Shown here piece after piece: positions 57,394 through 64,000 of a stretch of 64,000 nt of DNA (positions within the stretch are counted from its first letter, which is position 1; each line of letters begins with the position of its first letter). The DNA is from a bacterium (GTDB taxonomy: Bacteria; UBA8248), in the NCBI GenBank assembly GCA_022828125.1, contig JAJEJD010000008.1, forward strand, positions 248,001 to 312,000, read 5' to 3'. The notes beneath the pieces were generated by a model. That model had not been told where the DNA came from. It searched no databases and saw nothing but the letters and a program-made list of their open reading frames with translations. Made by a program: the position numbers and the translations under genes.

Positions 57394-57525
57394 TTTTCAT
57401 AGGAGCAGGCAATTACCCCACACGAGACGGGGGACGCCTCTCCTGATTTTATGAGGAATGAGTCTGTCCACCGATTCGCAAGCGTGGGCGTCGTATGACG
57501 CCATATTCAACAGGAGTGATTAGAA

Positions 57526-58416
57526 ATGGCGAAAGTGGTTGCTTTTCTGGGCCTCGGCAACATGGGCTCGGGCATGTCGGAGAACCTGGTGAAGGCGGGT
57601 TTCGAAGTACGAGGCTTCGACCCCGTCCCTGCCGCGAGAGAGAGGGCGGCATCGGCCGGTCTTACGGTCTTCGAGACGGCGGCCGAAGCCGCTACGGGCG
57701 CGGAAGTGATTTGCAGTTCGGTGCCCGAGGTCGAACACGCGAGAGAAGCCTACCTCGGCGAAACCGGCGCGCTCACAACGGCCAGGGAGGGCGCGGTATG
57801 CTTCGACCTGTCGACCCTTACTGTCGAGGGCAGCCAGGAGTTGGCGGCGGAAGCGGAAAAGCAAGGCGTCCGGTTTCTGGACACCCCCGTGAGCGGGAGC
57901 GTCCCCCACGCGAAGGCGGGCACTCTCGCCATCATGGCGGGGGGCGATGAGGCCTCGCTCGAAGCCCACCGCGACGTTCTGGAGGCCTTCAGCGCCTCCA
58001 TCCACTACTTCGGCCCGAACGGCGCGGGCCTGCAGATGAAGCTGGTGACGAACCACATCTTCGCGATCCACATCTCCGCCATCGCCGAAGCGCTCACCAT
58101 GGGCACGAAGGGGGGCCTCGACCCCGAGCATATGGTCGAGTTCCTGAAGGCGAGCGTCATCCCCAAAATTCTCGAATACAAGGCCTCGCCCATGATCGCC
58201 AAGGACTATTCGCCCACCTTCACGGTGAACCTGATGCTCAAGGATCTGCGCATCATCGCGGCGATGGCCGACGGCGTCGGGACGCCGATTCCGCTGGGCA
58301 CGATGGCGCGGCAGGTCTATATGGGCGCGGCGGCCCTGGGCCATGGCGACGCGGACCAGAACGCCATTCTGGAGTTTTTCGAAAAAGGCGCAGGGATGAC
58401 TCAGCGCGAAGCGTGA
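57526..58416 (+). CDS. Beta-hydroxyacid dehydrogenase, copy 3
   Basis: A 296-residue, more diverged third paralogue. GLGNMG (10-15), LDTPVSGS and the Lys in MKLVTNH are all present. It has its own ribosome site (AGGAG, about 10 nt upstream) and a 132-bp leader. The three genes appear to have arisen by repeated tandem duplication. Confidence 0.93.
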   Translation: MAKVVAFLGLGNMGSGMSENLVKAGFEVRGFDPVPAARERAASAGLTVFETAAEAATGAEVICSSVPEVEHAREAYLGETGALTTAREGAVCFDLSTLTVEGSQELAAEAEKQGVRFLDTPVSGSVPHAKAGTLAIMAGGDEASLEAHRDVLEAFSASIHYFGPNGAGLQMKLVTNHIFAIHISAIAEALTMGTKGGLDPEHMVEFLKASVIPKILEYKASPMIAKDYSPTFTVNLMLKDLRIIAAMADGVGTPIPLGTMARQVYMGAAALGHGDADQNAILEFFEKGAGMTQREA

Positions 58417-58530
58417 GCGTTCGTCGTGCAGTTGATTCCACAAGCTGTCGTGGGCGCGCCTCTTGCGGTATGGCGCATGGGCGCAATTTTCGGGATAATG
58501 ATTCGATTTTTCATGTTTCAAGAGGCGGAC

Positions 58531-58560
58531 TTGCAATTCTTGAGTAATTTAGTTTAGTAT
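58531..58560 (+). promoter_or_regulatory. Candidate promoter of the rhodanese-ThiF/MoeB gene
   Basis: TTGCAA (58531-58536), 18-bp spacer, TAGTAT (58555-58560), in an AT-rich stretch about 110 bp upstream of the start. Confidence 0.35.
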
Positions 58561-58668
58561 TCGAAAGAATTATGGGGGTGGGCTTTGCGCTCTCTTCCAT
58601 CCTGACAACTTACGATAATCAATTCCATATCCTTTTCAGCAAACGCTGGGAGCAAAGGAGAACAAGAA

Positions 58669-59868
58669 ATGTCGAAAACAGGACGGGACCTGCTCGATGC
58701 CGCGCGGGGCGATGTTCCTGAGATCACGGCGGAAGAATTGAAGGACGCAGTCGATTCGGGCGCTGAGGTGGCGCTCATCGACGTACGCGAACCGGACGAG
58801 TTCCGGGGCGGCTACCTGCCGGGCGCGGAGCACGTGAGCCGCGGATTCCTGGAACTCAAGATCGAGCAGGTCGTTCCCGACAGGACGACGCCCATCGTCG
58901 CCTACTGCGCGGGCGGCGTGCGCTCGCTGCTCGCGGGCCAGGTGCTCCAGTCCATGGGCTATCAGAACGTGAAATCCATGGCGGGCGGTTACGGCAAATG
59001 GAAGGATTTGGGCTTCCCCGTCCAGGTGGACAAGCAGATGAGCGCCGAGCAGCTGAACCGCTACAGCCGCCACTTCCTGCTCTCCCAAATCGGCGAAAAA
59101 GGCCAGGCCAAACTCCTGGACGCCAAGGTCGTCCTGATAGGCGCGGGCGGGCTGGGTTCTCCCACCGGGCTGTACCTCACCGCCATGGGCGTGGGCAACA
59201 TCGGCATCGTGGACCTGGACGTCGTGGACATGAGCAACCTGCAGCGCCAGATCGTCCACACGAACGACCGCGTGGGCACCTCCAAGGTCGAGAGCGCGAC
59301 GGCCACCCTCACCGCGCTGAACCCCGACGTGAACGTCATCGCGCACGAGGACAGAATCAACCGGGACAACGCGCTCGACATCCTGAAAGACTACGACGTC
59401 ATCGTGAACGGGGCGGACAACTTCCCGACGCGCTACCTCGTGAACGACGCGGCGGTATTTCTCGGAAAACCCATCGTCGACGCCTCCATCTTCAAGTTCG
59501 AGGGCCAGGCGACCGTCTACCACCCCGGCGAGGGCGGCCCCTGCTACCGCTGCCTCTATCCCGAACCGCCGCCTCCCGGCATGGTTCCCTCCTGCCAGGA
59601 CGCGGGCGTGCTCGGCGCGCTGTGCGGCACGATGGGCTCCATCCAGGCGACGGAGACGGCAAAGCTCATCGTGGGCTTCGGCGAACCGCTCATCGGCAAA
59701 CTGCTGATGTACGACGCGCTCAAGTCGCAGTTCCGGACGCTCAAGATCAGGCGCGACCCGGCCTGTCCGGTATGCGGAGACAGCCCCTCCATCACGGAGC
59801 TCATCGACTACGAGTTCTTCTGCGGCCTCACCGAAGCGCCCGCCGGCACCGCCGCCAACGGGCATTGA
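58669..59868 (+). CDS. Rhodanese-ThiF/MoeB fusion (sulfur-carrier adenylyltransferase)
   Basis: A 399-residue protein. Residues about 15-115 are a rhodanese domain with active-site Cys79 in AYCAGGVRS. Residues about 120-385 are an E1-like ThiF/MoeB adenylyltransferase (LIGAGGLGSPTGLYL, DNFPTRYLVND, CYRCLYPEPPP, zinc Cys pairs CYRC and CPVC). It probably adenylates and thiolates a small ubiquitin-like sulfur carrier for molybdopterin, thiamine or cysteine synthesis. The rhodanese is N-terminal here, the reverse of the MOCS3/Uba4 order. No carrier gene is adjacent. Start has AGGAG upstream. Confidence 0.93.
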   Translation: MSKTGRDLLDAARGDVPEITAEELKDAVDSGAEVALIDVREPDEFRGGYLPGAEHVSRGFLELKIEQVVPDRTTPIVAYCAGGVRSLLAGQVLQSMGYQNVKSMAGGYGKWKDLGFPVQVDKQMSAEQLNRYSRHFLLSQIGEKGQAKLLDAKVVLIGAGGLGSPTGLYLTAMGVGNIGIVDLDVVDMSNLQRQIVHTNDRVGTSKVESATATLTALNPDVNVIAHEDRINRDNALDILKDYDVIVNGADNFPTRYLVNDAAVFLGKPIVDASIFKFEGQATVYHPGEGGPCYRCLYPEPPPPGMVPSCQDAGVLGALCGTMGSIQATETAKLIVGFGEPLIGKLLMYDALKSQFRTLKIRRDPACPVCGDSPSITELIDYEFFCGLTEAPAGTAANGH

Positions 59869-59928
59869 TGAGAGCGACGCAAGCAGTCAATTTGATGTAG
59901 GGAAGCAACGAACAACGAGCCGTATGAC

Positions 59929-59957
59929 ACCCCCGGGGCATGAGCCTCGGGGGTTTT
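59929..59957 (+). terminator. Rho-independent terminator
   Basis: An 11-bp stem (acccccggggc / gcctcgggggt, one mismatch) with an ATGA loop, followed by TTTT on the plus strand, 60 bp after the stop of the rhodanese-ThiF gene. It also ends just before the stop of the converging 59959-60315 gene. Confidence 0.85.
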
Positions 59958-59958
59958 C

Positions 59959-60315
59959 CTATGAGATTTCTTCCAGCTCAGCCGCATCCATCACGGGCCG
60001 AATGGGATAGCGGCCCCGCAGGAGTTCGGCGAGAAAGCCCAAGTGTTCGGCGAGGGCCGACATGTGCGCGGCGGCGTAGCGCGAGGAGAGAGCGTCGGCT
60101 TGTTGCGCCAGAGCTTCGCGCGCATCGGCAGCGGGGTCATCCTGTGCGGCGAGGGCGTTATAGGCGTCGAGCAGGGCGCGCACGTCTTCATGCGCATCCC
60201 CATATTCGGTTTTGAGCGCGTAGGGACTTCTCAGGATGAGATGTACGGGGTTTTGCATGTTCGAGGACTGATCGAGCATGCAGCGGCTTCGCCTTTGGTC
60301 GTAGTTCTCTGGCAT
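59959..60315 (-). CDS. Hypothetical alpha-helical protein
   Basis: A 118-residue soluble protein with no recognised family. The central part (45-95) is Ala-rich and helical (DPAADAREALAQQADALSSRYAAAHMSALAEHLGF). No motif or signal peptide is visible. A GAGGA ribosome site precedes the ATG at 60315. It is only 11 bp downstream of the MBL hydrolase gene, so probably co-transcribed. Confidence 0.75.
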   Translation of the reverse strand: MPENYDQRRSRCMLDQSSNMQNPVHLILRSPYALKTEYGDAHEDVRALLDAYNALAAQDDPAADAREALAQQADALSSRYAAAHMSALAEHLGFLAELLRGRYPIRPVMDAAELEEIS

Positions 60316-60325
60316 GGCGTCCTCT

Positions 60326-61228
60326 TCAGCCTCCCCGCGCGTCGTGAAGCGATATCCCCTGCTCGCCCCTGCCCTTGAACTCGTTGTAGAGCTTCATCAC
60401 GGCCTGCTCCACGCGGTCGGGCTTCATCCACTCGGCATACACGCCAAGAGGAATCTCGCGCGCGGCGCGCTTGGGTGGCATCCCTTTCTCGAAGCGTTTT
60501 TTCGCCTCACGGCGCACGAGCCTCAAGTACCCCAAAGTCTTCTCCAGCGCGCGCTTGTCCCCCGGCGGCCCGTGGCCCGGAACGATAGTCTCGACGGGGA
60601 AGGTTTTGAGTATCTTGTCCGCAACCCGTATCCACCCGCCGACGTGTGCGTCGAAGGTGGCCGGCGTCACGTAGTGAAAGCAGATGTCGCCCGTGAAGAG
60701 GACACGCTCCTCGGGCAGATAGACGACCGTGTCGCCCTTCGAGTGCGCGTGGCCGAGGTGGTGGAGTTCCACGACGCGCTTGCCCAGGCGCAGCGTCATG
60801 CCGCCCTCATAAGTGACGTCGGGAAAACGCTGTTTGAGTCTTTTGAGTTCGTCCGCGTACTCGGGGTTCACGCCCCTGTAGTGCGCGAGGTCGAGGCCCG
60901 TCTCGATCATCCGCTCGCGCATATGGCGGTGCGCGATGACGGGGATATCCCGCTCGAACCAGGTGAGTCCCAAGGTGTGATCCGCATGGTGGTGGGTGCA
61001 GACGATCTTGCGCACGGGCTTTCTGGTCGCCTTGCGGATGGCTTCCTGAAACGCCTGCGTCATGGGCCGCACATAGAGAGAATCGACGACGAGCGCTTCA
61101 TCGTCCCCCACGATGAGGCCTGCGTTCGAGACGTTCAGCCCGCCCGCCTGGATGTAGGCGTAGACGCCCGGGGCCATGCGCTGAAGCCCTGTTTTCCAGC
61201 TTGTGGGCACTTTCCGGGTTCCGGCCAT
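60326..61228 (-). CDS. MBL-fold metallohydrolase
   Basis: A 300-residue metallo-beta-lactamase-fold hydrolase. The motif HHHADHT binds the metal pair. GHAHSKGD, FTGDICF and PGHGPPGD supply the other ligands. It resembles lactonase or quinoprotein-relay (SoxH-like) MBL proteins. ATG at 61228 follows AAGGAGG by 5 nt; a GTG two codons earlier would sit too close to it. Confidence 0.9.
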   Translation of the reverse strand: MAGTRKVPTSWKTGLQRMAPGVYAYIQAGGLNVSNAGLIVGDDEALVVDSLYVRPMTQAFQEAIRKATRKPVRKIVCTHHHADHTLGLTWFERDIPVIAHRHMRERMIETGLDLAHYRGVNPEYADELKRLKQRFPDVTYEGGMTLRLGKRVVELHHLGHAHSKGDTVVYLPEERVLFTGDICFHYVTPATFDAHVGGWIRVADKILKTFPVETIVPGHGPPGDKRALEKTLGYLRLVRREAKKRFEKGMPPKRAAREIPLGVYAEWMKPDRVEQAVMKLYNEFKGRGEQGISLHDARGG

Positions 61229-61352
61229 GCGCACCTCCTTTTCAGGCGCATCATTCTACACGATGGGAGCGATTGACCACACGCCCCCGGACGGGCGACA
61301 TTAGCGCGAATTCAAAGCCAGGGTTTCAGCCGTTCATGCAAAGGGGGAGCAA

Positions 61353-61763
61353 ATGCAATTATCGTTCGATCATGTGCACATCATCTGCAGGGATTTGGAG
61401 ACGATGGTCGCCTTTTTCGAAGACATCTTCGGCGGCGAGGTCATCTACAGCGAAGAGAATTTCCACGGCGCGCCCAACGCCGTCGTGCGGGTCGGTGAAG
61501 CGAGGCTTTTCCTGAGAGGCGTGCGGCCGGGCGAGCGCATCGGGGAGAACCACGAGGACGCCGTGATGGGCCTCGACCATTTCTCCTTCGCCGTGGACGA
61601 CATCCACGGACTCGCCGCGCAAATGAAGGCGGCGGGCGCGGACTTCATCCGCGACCCATCGCCCTCGGGCATGGGCGGCAGGACAACGGCCTACATCCGG
61701 GGACCAGAGGACGTGCGTATAGAGCTTTCGGAGCGCGCGGGAGAGACCTACGCCGGCGGTTGA
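61353..61763 (+). CDS. VOC-family protein (glyoxalase-like)
   Basis: A 136-residue vicinal-oxygen-chelate fold protein. DHVHIICRDLETMVAFFEDIFGG, then GLDHFSFAVDDI and the final IRGPEDVRIELSER, give the two beta-alpha-beta modules with His and Glu metal ligands. Candidate activities are methylmalonyl-CoA epimerase, glyoxalase or dioxygenase; none can be singled out. GGGGGAG precedes the ATG. Confidence 0.88.
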   Translation: MQLSFDHVHIICRDLETMVAFFEDIFGGEVIYSEENFHGAPNAVVRVGEARLFLRGVRPGERIGENHEDAVMGLDHFSFAVDDIHGLAAQMKAAGADFIRDPSPSGMGGRTTAYIRGPEDVRIELSERAGETYAGG

Positions 61764-61775
61764 TTCGGCGCGCCA

Positions 61776-61808
61776 ACAAAAAACCCCCGGGCGTCAAACC
61801 CGGGGGTT
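61776..61808 (-). terminator. Rho-independent terminator of the inositol-phosphate synthase gene
   Basis: A stem of aacccccggg / cccgggggtt around a 6-7 nt loop, followed on the minus strand by six T (complement of aaaaaa at 61778-61783), 22 bp beyond the stop of the minus-strand gene. Confidence 0.82.
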
Positions 61809-61829
61809 CAGTCTTACCAGACCTGAAAG

Positions 61830-62975
61830 CTATTTGTGGTCGTAGCGGGCGGGCAGACCGTTTCCGTTGAACTCGACCTGATCGCTCGCGCGCAGGTCGC
61901 CCGCGATGAACTCGTCGATCATCAGGCGCGAGACGGCGTCGGGCACCTGAACCGGGGGGTGCTTCATCAGATAGGCGCTCACCGGGTAGAGCGGCCCCGC
62001 CTCACCCCTGTCGCGCGCGACCCGCGCCAGGCGAATCGCGTCGATGACGACGCCGCCCGAGTTGGGAGAATCCTCCACCGAGAGGCGCGCCTCGATTTCG
62101 AGCGGCACGCCGCCGAAGCCCTCCGCCTCGATCCGCAGGAAACAAATCTTGTTGTCGTCCTGCCAGGGCACGTAGTCGGACGGGCCGATGTGGATGTCGT
62201 CTGAATCGAGCGGTTCGGGCAACTGACTCTGTACGGCGTCCGTTTTCGAGATTTTCTTGGATTTGAGACGCGAGCGCTCCAGCATGTTCAGAAAATCGGT
62301 GTTCCCCCCCGTGTTCAACTGGTAGGTGCGCTTGAGCTTCACGCCCCTGTCGGCGCAAAGCTTTGCGAGCGTGCGGTGCAGGATGGTGGCGCCGAGCTGG
62401 GCCTTCACGTCGTCTCCCACCACGGGGATGCCCGCATCGGTGAAGCGGGCCGCCCACTCGGGGTCCGAGACGATAAAGACCGGCATGCAGTTGATGAAGG
62501 AAACGCCCGCCGCGAGCGCCGCTTCGGCGTAGTGGCGCGCCGCCTGCTCGGAGCCCACGGGCATGAAGTTCAACAGAATTTCCGCCCCGCTCTCGCGAAG
62601 TTCCGCCGCCACGTCGCAGGGTTCGGCCTCGGCCGGCAGAAAAGAGCGATCGGAAGCGTATTCCGCCATGTGGGACGCAACGCCGTCGAGTATGGGGCCC
62701 ATCCGCACGTTCACGCCGTAGTCGGGCAGGTTCTCCCAGATGGTTTTCGTGCAGTTGGGCCTGGCGAAGGCCGCGGCGTGCAGCGGCTGGCCCACCTTGC
62801 GGACGTCGATGTCGAAAGCCGCGACAACCTCGATGTCCTCCGGCCCATAGCCGCCCAGATCCCGGTGCATGAGGCCCAGTTCTTCCTCGGGATGATGGCG
62901 GTAATACTCGATGCCCTGGAGCAGGGAACTCGCGCAGTTCCCCACGCCGGCGATGGCGATGCGAATCGGCGACAT
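61830..62975 (-). CDS. ino1: Myo-inositol-1-phosphate synthase
   Basis: NAD-dependent isomerisation of glucose 6-phosphate to inositol 1-phosphate; 381 residues, the short actinobacterial/archaeal type. AGVGNCASSLLQG (9-21) binds NAD, and later MPVGSEQAA, GDDVKAQLGAT and LNTGGNTDFLNML are family motifs. It may serve inositol lipids, inositol-based osmolytes or phosphosugars. ATG at 62975 follows AGGAAAGGAAA. Confidence 0.94.
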   Translation of the reverse strand: MSPIRIAIAGVGNCASSLLQGIEYYRHHPEEELGLMHRDLGGYGPEDIEVVAAFDIDVRKVGQPLHAAAFARPNCTKTIWENLPDYGVNVRMGPILDGVASHMAEYASDRSFLPAEAEPCDVAAELRESGAEILLNFMPVGSEQAARHYAEAALAAGVSFINCMPVFIVSDPEWAARFTDAGIPVVGDDVKAQLGATILHRTLAKLCADRGVKLKRTYQLNTGGNTDFLNMLERSRLKSKKISKTDAVQSQLPEPLDSDDIHIGPSDYVPWQDDNKICFLRIEAEGFGGVPLEIEARLSVEDSPNSGGVVIDAIRLARVARDRGEAGPLYPVSAYLMKHPPVQVPDAVSRLMIDEFIAGDLRASDQVEFNGNGLPARYDHK

Positions 62976-63206
62976 TTATGCGTTTCCTTTCCTGCCTTCG
63001 CAGTGGCTGCGGCCTCAACGGGCAAATCCGAAGCTGAACCCGGTGGTCAGGATTCTCGCCGTCGGCCACGCGCATACGGATTCAAAATCAGGTCAACCGG
63101 TGCGAACGCTTCCGTCCACAGAAAGGCGACTATATCCCAAAATCCACATTTTCTCCAAGAGGAGGAGAGAAAATGATTCGGGGCGGCCTCGGGGCGGGAG
63201 ACGCGG

Positions 63207-64000
<794 letters not shown>

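Overview
The window is GC-rich chromosomal DNA from a Gram-negative bacterium. The LPS genes kdsA, kdsB, a family-9 (heptosyltransferase-type) glycosyltransferase and a periplasmic MsrA point to an outer membrane. The gene mix (RecD2, many catabolic oxidoreductases, several dispersed short repeats) fits an environmental deltaproteobacterial or Tectomicrobia/Nitrospinota-like lineage, but nothing here fixes the taxonomy. No rRNA, tRNA or CRISPR array was recognised.

Layout. 1-3.6 kb: the last four genes of a dipeptide/oligopeptide ABC importer (two permeases, two ATPases). 3.7-7.1 kb: mazG and recD2. 7.1-7.9 kb: two tandem paralogous membrane microprotein genes, each with its own terminator. 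8.0-11.1 kb: zinc alcohol dehydrogenase, an LsrF-like aldolase and a YhaM-like OB/HD nuclease, all on the minus strand. 11.7-14.4 kb: a RutB-like amidohydrolase, then a small membrane protein with a sodium:solute symporter. 14.6-16.8 kb: msrA, a zeta-like kinase with a coupled small protein, and an SNase-fold protein without catalytic residues. A 212-bp MITE-like element follows at 17.0 kb.

17.3-23.0 kb is a copper/respiratory island: DUF2933 protein, two monohaem cytochromes c, a CopC/multicopper-oxidase chimera, an orphan Rieske protein and a copper P-type ATPase. 24.5-30.6 kb, after one SDR gene, looks like a defence or accessory island. It has a 60-residue protein, a HEPN-like protein, a DUF2971-like gene bracketed by two copies of the 3' end of a restriction-modification gene, the full single-chain R-M enzyme, and an AT-rich HExxH protein. 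31.2-33.4 kb is a slipin/NfeD pair. 33.4-38.9 kb holds an aminotransferase, an MFS carrier, threonine synthase and a trans-sulfuration enzyme.

38.9-53.3 kb is a long minus-strand envelope run. In transcription order it is methyltransferase, four glycosyltransferases, polyprenyl-phosphate sugar transferase, kdsB, pyrG, kdsA, a bactofilin-TPR fusion, a cytidylate-kinase-like/BON fusion, and an SH3-like lipoprotein. CTP synthase sits between the KDO synthase and the CTP-using KdsB, a coherent supply line for KDO and surface polysaccharide. The last three genes form an unusual cytoskeletal/envelope module.

53.4-64 kb is catabolic: a PEP-mutase/isocitrate-lyase family enzyme, ABM protein, LigI-like hydrolase, three tandem beta-hydroxyacid dehydrogenases, a rhodanese-ThiF/MoeB fusion, a hypothetical protein, an MBL hydrolase, a VOC protein, inositol-phosphate synthase, and the start of another peptide ABC cluster cut by the window end.
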